Source: Bdellovibrio sp.
GTDB taxonomy: Bacteria; Bdellovibrionota; UBA1018
Length of the DNA stretch: 14,826 bases
NCBI GenBank assembly: GCA_016213345.1
Contig: JACRAO010000246.1
Location: forward strand, 1-14,826
Direction: 5' to 3'
Of this stretch, positions 6,711 to 13,951 are shown in pieces. The position numbers were made by a program, and so were the translations under genes. Positions within the stretch are counted from its first letter, which is position 1. Each line of letters starts with the position of its first letter. The notes beneath the pieces were generated by a model, which worked only from the letters and a program-made list of their open reading frames with translations, was not told the DNA's origin and did not search any database.

Positions 6711-8096
6711 ATGCGTTCGACCACTTTAAAAACAGAACTTGCAAGTAAAATTCAAAATAATCAAAGCAAGATTTGTCAGTGGTATTCTGAGTACATCAAA
6801 AAATTTCCACCTCCACTGTATTGCTCAGTAGATCTGAGAGATTCAGAATATAAAATTGCACCTGTTGATTGCAATTTGTATCCCGGGGGATTTAATAATC
6901 TCTGTCCAGAGGATTTAAGAAATGCCCCTCAAGTATTTAGCTCTCAAATCAAGTCCTTTGTGTTGGAAAAGGGACTTGAAATCCCAAAAAGAATATTAAT
7001 TTTACCTGAGGCTCATACTCTGAATCAGCTTTATATTGAAAATATTTACTATCTAATGCAGCTTTTAACACGTTCTGAGTTTATTGTTGAAGTAGGCTGG
7101 TATTATACATCGAATTTTCAAGATCAAGAAAACATTGTCGAAAAACATCAAGCGCGAAAACCTGATGAAATCGTCTTGACATCACATACCGGGAAAAAAC
7201 TAAGAGCCAGTCCCATTCAAGTAAGAGATGGCATATTATCTGCAGGAGATTTTACACCTGATGCTATTTTGTTAAATAATGACTTTTCTAGCGGATATCC
7301 AAAAATTTTAGATTCTATTAAGCAACCTATTTTACCAAGTCATACTTTGGGCTGGCATACACGAAAGAAAAGCGAACACTTTCATTATTACAACCAGCTT
7401 GCCACTGAATTTGCTACACTCATTGAAATTGATCCATGGCTAATTAAAATTGAAACAGAGGAAGTTAGCCCGGTCTATTTTAATGAAAACCAGGGACTTG
7501 AAAAAGTTGAATATACTACAAAGAAAATACTTAAATGTCTGAATCTCTCTTATCAACAACATCAAATTAAGCAAAAGCCATTTGTATATGTAAAAAATAA
7601 TCGGGGCACCTATGGTATGGGGATGATGGTGGTTCATTCTGAAGAAGAGTTAAAAAACTTAAATAGACGAACAAAAAATAAAATGAGTGTAGGGAAAAAT
7701 CATCTCCCAATACAAAGCGTTATCGTACAGGAGGGAATTCCAACTTCGACCATTATGCACAATGTTTATTCAGAACCTGTTATCTATCTAGTTGGGTGTG
7801 AACTTATTGGGGGTTTTTTAAGAACACATGACAAGAAGAATGCTGAGGAAAATTTGAATTCACAAGGTATGGTGCTAAAAAAACTTTGTGTATCTGACTT
7901 AAAAACACTTCCTCAAATAGGAGATCAAGAGTTATTAGAGAAGCCCCAAAATAAACTCCATGAGAAAGTCCAAGAAAAGATCCAAGAAAAGGTCCAAGAC
8001 AAGCTTCCAGTTTTAGAGCTAGTCTATGGTTCTATTGCTAAAATTTCAGCTCTAGCTGCAGGAATGGAACTTGCACAACATCGCATTCAAGGTTAA
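6711..8096 (+). CDS. gshA: Glutamate-cysteine ligase, Acidithiobacillus-type GshA family
   Basis: A 461-residue protein of the less common GshA family first described from Acidithiobacillus ferrooxidans (Pfam GshA, TIGR02049), unrelated in sequence to E. coli GshA. It joins glutamate and cysteine using ATP to make gamma-glutamylcysteine, the first step of glutathione synthesis, in the cytoplasm. Recognisable segments in order: CSVDLRDSEYKIAPVDCNLY and PGGFNNLC near the N-terminus, ILILPEAHTLNQLYIENIYY, the FVYVKNNRGTYGMGMM region that probably contacts nucleotide, VIVQEGIPT, EPVIYLVG with GGFLRTH, and the closing VLELVYGSIAKISALAAGME. A short Lys/Gln/Glu-rich insertion made of 12-base repeats precedes the last block. 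A GGGAG ribosome site overlaps the end of the TPR gene. Cystathionine beta-synthase follows by 24 bases, linking the pair to thiol synthesis. No gshB is in the window, so the end product could be glutathione or gamma-glutamylcysteine. Confidence 0.85.
   Translation: MRSTTLKTELASKIQNNQSKICQWYSEYIKKFPPPLYCSVDLRDSEYKIAPVDCNLYPGGFNNLCPEDLRNAPQVFSSQIKSFVLEKGLEIPKRILILPEAHTLNQLYIENIYYLMQLLTRSEFIVEVGWYYTSNFQDQENIVEKHQARKPDEIVLTSHTGKKLRASPIQVRDGILSAGDFTPDAILLNNDFSSGYPKILDSIKQPILPSHTLGWHTRKKSEHFHYYNQLATEFATLIEIDPWLIKIETEEVSPVYFNENQGLEKVEYTTKKILKCLNLSYQQHQIKQKPFVYVKNNRGTYGMGMMVVHSEEELKNLNRRTKNKMSVGKNHLPIQSVIVQEGIPTSTIMHNVYSEPVIYLVGCELIGGFLRTHDKKNAEENLNSQGMVLKKLCVSDLKTLPQIGDQELLEKPQNKLHEKVQEKIQEKVQDKLPVLELVYGSIAKISALAAGMELAQHRIQG
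7960..8001 (+). repeat. 12-base tandem repeat within gshA
   Basis: About three and a half imperfect copies of a GAAAAGGTCCAA-like unit encode EKVQEKIQEKVQDK. I remember no such stretch in relatives, so it looks like a local lineage expansion in a surface linker just before the conserved C-terminal block. Confidence 0.65.
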
Positions 8097-8120
8097 AAAG
8101 TCTTTAAAAGGAATTAATAT

Positions 8121-9521
8121 ATGATTCACGAAAATGTTATTCAAATGATAGGAAACACACCAATTACAAGGCTTAATCGAGTTACTCCAATGGGTTTGTC
8201 TAATTTTTATGCCAAGCTCGAATTTATGAATCCAGGCGGTTCTGTAAAGGATCGCATTGGGTACTGGTTAATCGAAGACGCAGAAAAGAAGGGTGTTATC
8301 AAGCCTGGAGGAACTATAGTCGAAGCCACAAGTGGTAACACAGGTATTGGTCTGGCCGTAGCTGCTGCGATTAAGGGATACAAATGCATTTTTGTTTTGC
8401 CAGATAAAATGTCACTTGAAAAAATCAAGAACTTAAGAGCTTTTGGAGCTAGAGTTGTTGTCACACCAACCGCCGTTGCTCCCGACGATCCAAGGAGTTA
8501 CTATCAAGTCGCTCGTCAGCTTGCACGAGAAACTCAAAATGCCTTTTATATTAATCAATATGACAACCTTGCAAATCGTGAGTGCCATTATAAAACCACA
8601 GGACCGGAAATTTTACGTCAAATGCCTGATGTAGATGTCATAGTTGGAGGGCTTGGCACAGGTGGTACGATGTGCGGAATTGGAAGATACGTTAAAGAAA
8701 AAAAACCTTCGGTAAAAATGATTGCTGTTGATCCGGTAGGATCAATTATCTATGAATACTTTAAGACTGGAAAAATAAAAACAGCACCAAAGACTTATAA
8801 AATCGAAGGAATTGGTGAGGATTTTATTCCCGGAAATTTTGATCTTTCAATCATTGACGATGTCGTTCAAATCGAAGACAAGGAATCTTTTTTACTCACC
8901 CGTGATTTACTCACAAAAGAAGGCATTTACTGTGGGGTTTCTAGCGGTAGTGCTTTAGCTGGAGCCATTAAGTGGGCCAAGACGCAAGGGGAAAGTATTT
9001 ATAACAAAAAAATCTTAGTGATTTTTCCTGATAGTGGAAATCGTTACTTGTCAAAAGCATTTGATGATGACTGGATGAGAGAAGCCGGACTGTTAGATAG
9101 TGTATCTTTAGGAAAAGTAATTGATTTATTACATTTGGTTCATCCCCATTCAATTAAAGGTGAAACACCTATTTTTATGGCCAAGCAAACAGACAAAGTG
9201 TCTTTTGTAATTGAGTTATTAAGCAATAAAGGGATCAGTCAACTCCCCGTTACCGATGATGCCCAGTGGATCAAAGGCATTGTAACTGAAACAAGTCTTT
9301 TAAATGCATTATACACAGGAAAAGTAAAATCTAATGACATAATAGAATCACTCATAGATGCTTCAGTTGAATTTGTTACACCTGATGATTCTATAGAGAA
9401 AATTTCAAAATTAATTACCCAAGGAAAAGTACCGTTGGTTCACAATCAAGCAAAATCTGGTATGCTTTTAGCTATTATTACAAAGATTGATCTTCTGAAT
9501 TATTTAGGACAGAGAATATAA
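8121..9521 (+). CDS. cbs: Cystathionine beta-synthase with C-terminal CBS-domain pair
   Basis: A 466-residue PLP enzyme that condenses serine and homocysteine to cystathionine, the entry to the transsulfuration route to cysteine. The catalytic fold-type II domain covers about residues 1-320: Lys43 in NPGGSVKDR forms the PLP Schiff base, TSGNTG (70-75) binds the substrate carboxylate, GLGTGGT (177-183) holds the PLP phosphate, and GVSSGSAL follows later. The EGIGEDFIP segment matches CBS enzymes better than cysteine synthase. Residues ~340-466 form two CBS modules (ISQLPVTDDAQWIKGIV and the following half), usually an allosteric nucleotide or SAM sensor. No N-terminal heme-binding extension is present, as is usual in bacteria. 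AAAGGAA lies at a normal distance before the ATG. It is the last gene of the plus-strand operon and would supply cysteine for GshA; cystathionine gamma-lyase is not in view. Confidence 0.9.
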   Translation: MIHENVIQMIGNTPITRLNRVTPMGLSNFYAKLEFMNPGGSVKDRIGYWLIEDAEKKGVIKPGGTIVEATSGNTGIGLAVAAAIKGYKCIFVLPDKMSLEKIKNLRAFGARVVVTPTAVAPDDPRSYYQVARQLARETQNAFYINQYDNLANRECHYKTTGPEILRQMPDVDVIVGGLGTGGTMCGIGRYVKEKKPSVKMIAVDPVGSIIYEYFKTGKIKTAPKTYKIEGIGEDFIPGNFDLSIIDDVVQIEDKESFLLTRDLLTKEGIYCGVSSGSALAGAIKWAKTQGESIYNKKILVIFPDSGNRYLSKAFDDDWMREAGLLDSVSLGKVIDLLHLVHPHSIKGETPIFMAKQTDKVSFVIELLSNKGISQLPVTDDAQWIKGIVTETSLLNALYTGKVKSNDIIESLIDASVEFVTPDDSIEKISKLITQGKVPLVHNQAKSGMLLAIITKIDLLNYLGQRI

Positions 9522-9551
9522 TATATTAAAATTAAAGGACTTTATTAATTA

Positions 9552-9579
9552 TTGATTTTTTTGGTTTATTATATATACT
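9552..9579 (+). promoter_or_regulatory. Candidate sigma-70 promoter of the pentapeptide gene
   Basis: TTGATT (9552-9557) and TATACT (9574-9579) are separated by 16 bases, a good match to -35 and -10 elements. It lies in the 80-base gap after cbs, giving the pentapeptide gene its own transcript. Confidence 0.5.
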
Positions 9580-9601
9580 CATGCGTCGGAGGTTTAACAT
9601 C

Positions 9602-10216
9602 ATGCGCCACAGATGCTTTCGATGTCTTGCTACTTTATTTTTTATTACTTTATTTTTTTCCTGCGGAAAGAAAAAAATAGAATTTCACTATTTAGAATTT
9701 CACTATAATGAAACCAAGCAAAATTGCGAAAACGACAAAGGAGAAAGTGGATACAATAATGATCAAGTTGTAGAATGTGGTTCTGTTGAAAACTTGTCAT
9801 TTAATTACAAAGATTTTTCCAACACTAATTTAATGGGTTTAAAAAGTAATAATACTTTTTTTACTGGATGTAATTTTTCAAATTCAGATCTCTCAGGAGC
9901 GGTATTTGAAAAAAGCGATCTCTCTTATGCTAATTTCAGCAAGGCTAAGTTAAATTCCGCTCAAATAAATGTTTCAATGAAGAATTTTTATTATCCAACA
10001 TTGTCAGATTCTGAAATCAATGGGGATACTACACTTCCAATAAGCACACACAAAGCAGTTACCCTAGGAGCCCATTACAATAACAACTATAGACTAGTTT
10101 CACAAGGAACAAGTCCTAGTAACTTTTGGTCTTACACACTCAACAATGGGAGTCTAATGAAAAATCTTCCTAAAGAACTCGTAAGTCTTATTCAGACAAT
10201 TCTGAAAGCGTCATAA
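9602..10216 (+). CDS. Exported pentapeptide-repeat protein, probable lipoprotein
   Basis: A 204-residue protein. The ATG at 9602 is chosen because GGAGG (9588-9592) sits nine bases upstream; an ATG at 9581 lies upstream of that site. The leader MRHRCFRCLATLFFITLFFS ends at Cys21, followed by GKKK. The Cys suggests a lipoprotein, although FFS is not a standard lipobox. Residues from about 70 to 125 are five-residue repeats centred on Leu or Phe: FSNTN, LMGLK, SNNTF, FTGCN, FSNSD, LSGAV, FEKSD, LSYAN, FSKAK, LNSAQ, the signature of a right-handed quadrilateral beta-helix. The remaining ~80 C-terminal residues match nothing I know. Quinolone-resistance pentapeptide proteins are cytosolic and much longer in repeat content, so that role is unlikely; an envelope scaffold is possible but unproven. 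Confidence 0.75.
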   Translation: MRHRCFRCLATLFFITLFFSCGKKKIEFHYLEFHYNETKQNCENDKGESGYNNDQVVECGSVENLSFNYKDFSNTNLMGLKSNNTFFTGCNFSNSDLSGAVFEKSDLSYANFSKAKLNSAQINVSMKNFYYPTLSDSEINGDTTLPISTHKAVTLGAHYNNNYRLVSQGTSPSNFWSYTLNNGSLMKNLPKELVSLIQTILKAS

Positions 10217-10428
10217 CAGGTGTACAAAATAGGACGAGGACCACCCATTACCGTTGCTGTACCCGAAATGCCTCCTCAGCACACCGAGCAGTAAGAAGTG
10301 GTCCCCAGTCAAGTTGTCTAAGCTTCGAGTACCCACCGAAATTCCTCTAACTCAGACATAGTTCTTTTCGGACATGCTACGATAGACTTTAAAATTTTTT
10401 AATACGTATTGACTCATAAAGATATGAA
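10217..10428. other. Intergenic stretch with candidate structured RNA
   Basis: This gap is visibly richer in G and C (about half) than its flanks. Stem 1: GGACCAC (10238-10244) pairs with GTGGTCC (10298-10304), then a 3x3 internal loop, TTAC (10248-10251) with GTAA (10291-10294), a three-base bulge, and TGCT (10255-10258) with AGCA (10287-10290); GAC/GTC (10233-10235, 10308-10310) can extend it outward. Stem 2: TGTCT (10315-10319) with AGACA (10354-10358), enclosing TTCG/CGAA (10324-10327, 10337-10340). Both apical regions carry GTACCC, then GAAAT and CCTC. A T-run lies at 10395-10400 without a clear hairpin before it. It resembles no tRNA, 6S, SRP, RNase P or tmRNA that I can recognise. The strand is undetermined; it could also be the 3' region of the pentapeptide transcript or a decayed element. 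Confidence 0.4.
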
Positions 10429-11940
10429 CTAAAATGCTCCACCACCGCTAATATACGGATTGCCATAGCCAGAATAAAACCCACCACCACCTAAACCGCC
10501 GCTATACATAGATTGATAATAGCGCGCTTGAGCTTCATATGCCTGTTGTTGAGAAAGCATGAAATCTTGTTGAGCTTGCGCCTGCCTCAATGAATTTTGA
10601 AATGCAAGGCCTGAGTAACCAACATAGGGATTTCCGCCATAACCTCCAAAACCGCCACCGAAACCTCCACCATAACCTCCTGGAAAACCACCGTAACCGC
10701 CAAAGCCGCCTCCACCACCACCATAACCGCCAGAAAAACCTCCGTAACCTCCAAAACCACCACCTAGCCCTCCACCAAAGCCGCCGCCAAAACCTCCACC
10801 TGGATAAAAAGGCCCTCCAAACATAGGAGATACTCCAGCGGTCCAACCAAATCCTGGCGGAAAAACTGGCATACCAAAGCCACCACCAAAAAATGGAGCC
10901 GGTGCATTAGGAGCAAAAGGAGGTGTCATGCCAAATCCGCCGCCGAATCCAGGGAATCCCCCAAATCCTCCGCCTAGTCCTCCTCCAAATCCGCCACCGA
11001 AACCTCCGCCTAGTCCTCCTCCAAATCCGCCACCAAAACCTCCGCCTAGTCCTCCACCAAAGCCGCCGCCAAAACCTCCGCCTAGTCCTCCTCCAAAGCC
11101 GCCACCTAGTCCGCCATACATGGGTGGGGCGCATGGCACTCCAAGCTGGAGACACTGATTTAAGTATTGATTGTAGTTATTTCGGTAACCCATAATGCCA
11201 TCAGCATACATGCCAGCCTGAGCGTTTATTCCGCTGGCATAAGACCAAGCATTTAGTCCTCCCAAAACCATTGGTGTAATTGCGTTTAATCCTCCAATTA
11301 AATAATCTCCAAATTTAGGTTCACGTGGTTTCATAGCAGCTAACCAGGCACAGTTTGGGCATTCTTCACGAAGCGTTCTTATCTCATCCTCAACATCGGA
11401 TTTTTTTGACCTATAAGAGCTAATATCAGTTTCATGGCGTTTAATTTCTTCTTCTAACTCAGTTAGCCTCATTTCCTTACCAACACATTTTTCTACATAG
11501 TGTTTACATGAACCTGTAATATCATTCAATACATCATTGTCAGCTTCATAAAGCTCTCTGCATGGATTTCGTTTCCAAGAATCACGATATTCTGGCTGTA
11601 AAATAGAACCAACAACATCTATAAAAGGAGCACATGGCCCTTTTGGTTTTGGATCTTTTTTGTAATCCTCATAACTGCTCAACATATAGTCACATTGTTT
11701 GCAAGCCATTGCAGAATGATAACTATGATCGTAGTCACCACGCTCTAATTTTCTTCTCTCATGTTCATCTTCTTCTAGTTTCTTCTCTGCTGCTTCTAGG
11801 TCACTTTTTGCTTTTTTTAGTTCTTTCCTGTGCTCTTTCATTTGTTCTTTATAGCCTTCAGGATCAGACTCTGCATAAAGCTGCCCATATGAGAAAAAAC
11901 AAGAAACCAAGAAAATTAGGATAAAATACACTTTGTTCAT
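10429..11940 (-). CDS. Exported glycine-rich, cysteine-containing coiled-coil protein (paralog 1)
   Basis: A 503-residue secreted protein of a family I do not recognise. The start at 11938-11940 follows AAAAGGG by six bases and gives a signal peptide (MNKVYFILIFLVSCFFSY...) with likely cleavage after QLYA; a longer upstream extension of the frame would spoil it. Order: a charged coiled coil (KEHRKELKKAKSDLEAAEKK), a region with eight cysteines including ACKQC and ending in ECPNC, with a second coiled coil between (MRLTELEEEIKRHETDISSY); then REPKFGDYLIGGLNAITP; then NQCLQLGVPCAPP; then ~200 residues of Gly-Gly-Gly-Phe/Leu/Tyr repeats; then a Gln-rich tail (QAQQDFMLSQQQAYEAQARY) and GGGAF. The mature chain has ten cysteines, suggesting disulfides outside the cytoplasm. 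The paralog lies 136 bases upstream with the same architecture. A surface, matrix or adhesive role is inference. Confidence 0.75.
   Translation of the reverse strand: MNKVYFILIFLVSCFFSYGQLYAESDPEGYKEQMKEHRKELKKAKSDLEAAEKKLEEDEHERRKLERGDYDHSYHSAMACKQCDYMLSSYEDYKKDPKPKGPCAPFIDVVGSILQPEYRDSWKRNPCRELYEADNDVLNDITGSCKHYVEKCVGKEMRLTELEEEIKRHETDISSYRSKKSDVEDEIRTLREECPNCAWLAAMKPREPKFGDYLIGGLNAITPMVLGGLNAWSYASGINAQAGMYADGIMGYRNNYNQYLNQCLQLGVPCAPPMYGGLGGGFGGGLGGGFGGGFGGGLGGGFGGGFGGGLGGGFGGGFGGGLGGGFGGFPGFGGGFGMTPPFAPNAPAPFFGGGFGMPVFPPGFGWTAGVSPMFGGPFYPGGGFGGGFGGGLGGGFGGYGGFSGGYGGGGGGFGGYGGFPGGYGGGFGGGFGGYGGNPYVGYSGLAFQNSLRQAQAQQDFMLSQQQAYEAQARYYQSMYSGGLGGGGFYSGYGNPYISGGGAF
10965..11112 (-). repeat. 36-bp tandem repeats coding GGGLGGGFGGGF
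   Basis: The marker CCTAGTCC (plus strand) recurs at 10973, 11009, 11045 and 11081, exactly 36 bases apart, then at 11105 after a 24-base unit. Each 36-base unit encodes twelve residues of the Gly-rich domain of paralog 1. The copies are near-identical, consistent with slippage or unequal exchange. Confidence 0.85.
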
Positions 11941-12076
11941 TTTAACCCTTTTAAACTTTATCGGCTTATCCCTACAATATAATAATAACCTTAACAAAAA
12001 ATTAATACAACGCGTTAATAATATGTGTTTTATAATTTAATAAACTTATTTTGTGTAATATATAGCAATTAATTGT

Positions 12077-13600
12077 CTAAAACCCACCACCACCAAAACC
12101 ACCGCCAGCATAAGTTTGAGCCTGCAGCGCTCTCCAATAAGCATCTCCGGTCTGTTGTTGTGCAAGCATTAAGTCTAATTGTGCCTGATATGACCTTTGC
12201 ATTTGCAATCCACCACCAAAACCTCCGCCACTTATGTAAGGGGATCCGTAAAAGCCACCAGCAAATAGCCCGTCATTACCATACGGCACACCGCTATAAG
12301 CCTGTGGGTAATAACCACCACCGCCACCATAGCCGCCGCTGATACCACCACCAAATCCAAGGCCACCACCTATACCGCCGCCAATGCCTCCAAAACCACC
12401 ATAGCCACCGTAGCCGCCCCCGATGCCGCCGCCAAATCCTAGACCACCACCTATACCGCCACCAATGCCTCCAAAACCACCATAGCCACCGTAGCCGCCC
12501 CCGATGCCGCCACCCAATGGCAAGTAACCACCGCCCATATAAGAAGGCGGAGCACAACCAACGCCCATAGTAATGCAAGAATTAACATATTGTCCGTACG
12601 CATTGTTATAAGAATTTAGCCCACTCGTGTACATCCTGCGATTTGTATTTAACCAATTATTGTAGCTAGAATAATTAAGCAGCCCTAAACCTATAGGGGT
12701 AGCCGCTTGAATACCTCCTAATAAATAGTCTCCAAAATTAGGCTCTCTAGGAGGCCAAAAACCATATTGACCACCACCGGGATACATTACTCGATATCCA
12801 CCTTGGCCAGGATACATGCCCTGATACATTCCAGGATACATCCCTTGGCCAGGATACATGCCCTGATACATTCCTTGGCCGGGATACATGCTCTGATACA
12901 TTCCCTGATTCATACCAGGATACATTCCCTGATAACCCATAATTCTTGCCCAATCAGAATTTGCACCAAACTGCGAATAAAGCCCAGAGTCATAAGAACT
13001 TCCACAAAACAAGCAAATTTCACCATCTTCATCAATTTTTTTCTCAAGTGAAGCCTTTTTAGCTTCTAGTTCTTCAATATCACTATCATAATCTCTGAAG
13101 AGCTTGTCTAAATGCTCTTTATTAATGTTTCTATTTACTTCTGCGCAACTACGAACTCGGCTTGCACACAGTGGATGAGTTTCAGCTATATCAGACCAAC
13201 TCTCATGATTGAAAATTTCTACGCAATACTTTCGATATTCACCATGCTTATGACTACCATGATCATGTTCGCTTTCTTCAACATCATCTTCATCAGTTTC
13301 TAAAAGTTCAAATTCTTCTAAAACACCTTTACAGGCACTTTTTGGACCACATGCTCTACCGCAATTTCCCTTTGCAACATTGATGTTCCAATGTCTATGA
13401 GGGGCCAATCCTTCATCAATTCGGGTAATATCGCGAGAAACTTCTTCTTTCTTATTATTAGTGCTTTCAATTTTTGATTCTATTTCTTTTATTTGTCTGC
13501 GATGTTCTCGGACTTCTTTCAGACCGGAAAAACCTGTTAAAGGCACAATAAGCGCAACTAAACCTAAAACCACTTTAATCTCTCTGCTCCAGTTCCACAT
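12077..13600 (-). CDS. Exported glycine-rich, cysteine-containing coiled-coil protein (paralog 2)
   Basis: A 507-residue paralog of the preceding entry. AGAGGAG precedes the ATG. A hydrophobic leader (VVLGLVALIVPLTGFSG) follows a basic N-terminus and may be a signal peptide or an anchor. Order: coiled coil 1 (REHRRQIKEIESKIESTNNK), a Cys-rich region with a His/Asp cluster (EHDHGSHKHGEY, possibly metal-binding), coiled coil 2 (SDIEELEAKKASLEKKIDED), CLFC, then an insert of Met-Tyr-Pro-Gly-Gln repeats absent from paralog 1, then REPNFGDYLLGGIQAATP, NSCITMGVGCAPP, a Gly-rich domain with Tyr/Ile/Phe/Leu, and a tail QAQLDLMLAQQQTGDAYW. Ten cysteines again, the last four (CxxC and Cx6CAPP) in matching positions. 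An upstream palindrome and an open 5' leader may control it. Function is unknown; duplication followed by repeat divergence is clear. Confidence 0.75.
   Translation of the reverse strand: MWNWSREIKVVLGLVALIVPLTGFSGLKEVREHRRQIKEIESKIESTNNKKEEVSRDITRIDEGLAPHRHWNINVAKGNCGRACGPKSACKGVLEEFELLETDEDDVEESEHDHGSHKHGEYRKYCVEIFNHESWSDIAETHPLCASRVRSCAEVNRNINKEHLDKLFRDYDSDIEELEAKKASLEKKIDEDGEICLFCGSSYDSGLYSQFGANSDWARIMGYQGMYPGMNQGMYQSMYPGQGMYQGMYPGQGMYPGMYQGMYPGQGGYRVMYPGGGQYGFWPPREPNFGDYLLGGIQAATPIGLGLLNYSSYNNWLNTNRRMYTSGLNSYNNAYGQYVNSCITMGVGCAPPSYMGGGYLPLGGGIGGGYGGYGGFGGIGGGIGGGLGFGGGIGGGYGGYGGFGGIGGGIGGGLGFGGGISGGYGGGGGYYPQAYSGVPYGNDGLFAGGFYGSPYISGGGFGGGLQMQRSYQAQLDLMLAQQQTGDAYWRALQAQTYAGGGFGGGGF
12341..12514 (-). 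repeat. 81-bp tandem duplication in the Gly-rich domain of paralog 2
   Basis: Two nearly identical copies offset by exactly 81 bases (for example TATACCGCC at 12371 and 12452) encode a 27-residue unit with the order IGGGYGGYGGFGGIGGG, IGGGLGFGGG. Only a few third-position differences separate the copies, indicating a recent in-frame duplication. Confidence 0.85.
12765..12942 (-). repeat. MYPGQ/GMYQ tandem repeats in paralog 2
   Basis: Variants of GGATACATNCC and CTGATACATNCC (plus strand) alternate through this stretch and encode GMYPGQ, GMYQ, SMYPGQ and GMYPG units. The protein segment is Met/Tyr/Pro/Gly/Gln-rich and lies between the CLFC motif and the REPNFGDYL block. Paralog 1 has no counterpart. 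Confidence 0.8.
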
Positions 13601-13675
13601 AATCTACTCCTCTTACAACTCAACGTTTCTTGACCTTCCCACTCTACTGAAAGTCACGTGTGTGTAAAGCGACAC

Positions 13676-13689
13676 ACCTAAGCTTAGGT
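13676..13689. promoter_or_regulatory. 14-bp perfect palindrome upstream of paralog 2
   Basis: ACCTAAGCTTAGGT reads the same on both strands. It lies 76 bases before the paralog 2 start, next to a short GTGTGT/ACACAC hairpin (13660-13665, 13672-13677) and downstream (minus strand) of a TTGACT resembling a -35 element. It may be an operator; no regulator can be named. Confidence 0.4.
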
Positions 13690-13761
13690 TAGCAATATAC
13701 AAGTATTTAAGTCAAGTTTTTTATTAAAGAAATCCTTTAATTCTATAACCCATTAATTTAA

Positions 13762-13878
13762 TTAAGAAATTCTAGATTTATGAACCAGTTCCCTACGTTT
13801 TTTTAATCTAGCTTTTTTCTTAGCTTGTCTATTTTTCATTTTCATTTTTTGTATTACCTTTTTTCGACCGTGTCCCAT
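13762..13878 (-). CDS. Small highly basic 38-residue protein
   Basis: An intact short frame, MGHGRKKVIQKMKMKNRQAK followed by KKARLKKRRELVHKSRIS. About half of its residues are Lys or Arg. The N-terminal MGxGRKK followed by a long basic helix recalls small uncharacterised proteins I remember from Bdellovibrio-like and other deltaproteobacterium-like genomes; it is not one of the named small ribosomal proteins I know. The basicity suggests RNA or ribosome binding. It sits 161 bases ahead of the glycine-rich paralog on the same strand and is divergent from the CarD-like gene. A GGATGGA stretch at a long distance is the best ribosome site visible. The coding status rests on its composition and family resemblance. 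Confidence 0.6.
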   Translation of the reverse strand: MGHGRKKVIQKMKMKNRQAKKKARLKKRRELVHKSRIS

Positions 13879-13951
13879 ATGAACTATATCCATCCAATAT
13901 TTTTTTAAAGGAATCAACTAAATACATATGTTACCCTATTAAAGAGGCAAA

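Noticed and set aside
10220..10293. 24-codon GTG frame (VYKIGRGPPITVAVPEMPPQ...) and a 13-codon minus-strand frame MSELEEFRWVLEA
   Set aside because: Both are very short, have poor ribosome sites, and fall in the stretch better explained by RNA structure; not called as genes.
10965..11112. CRISPR-like regular repeats
   Set aside because: The 36-bp units are contiguous with no unique spacers and stay in frame as Gly-rich coding sequence.
10535..11158. Arg/Trp-rich and Pro/Asn/His-rich open frames on both strands
   Set aside because: They are out-of-frame or antisense readings of the GC-rich Gly-repeat codons of paralog 1 and lack starts with ribosome sites.
12073..13051. Similar long frames opposite or shifted relative to paralog 2 (His-rich, Ile-His repeats)
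   Set aside because: They mirror the GGN and MYPGQ repeats in other frames; the paralog 2 frame has the leader, coiled coils and conserved blocks.
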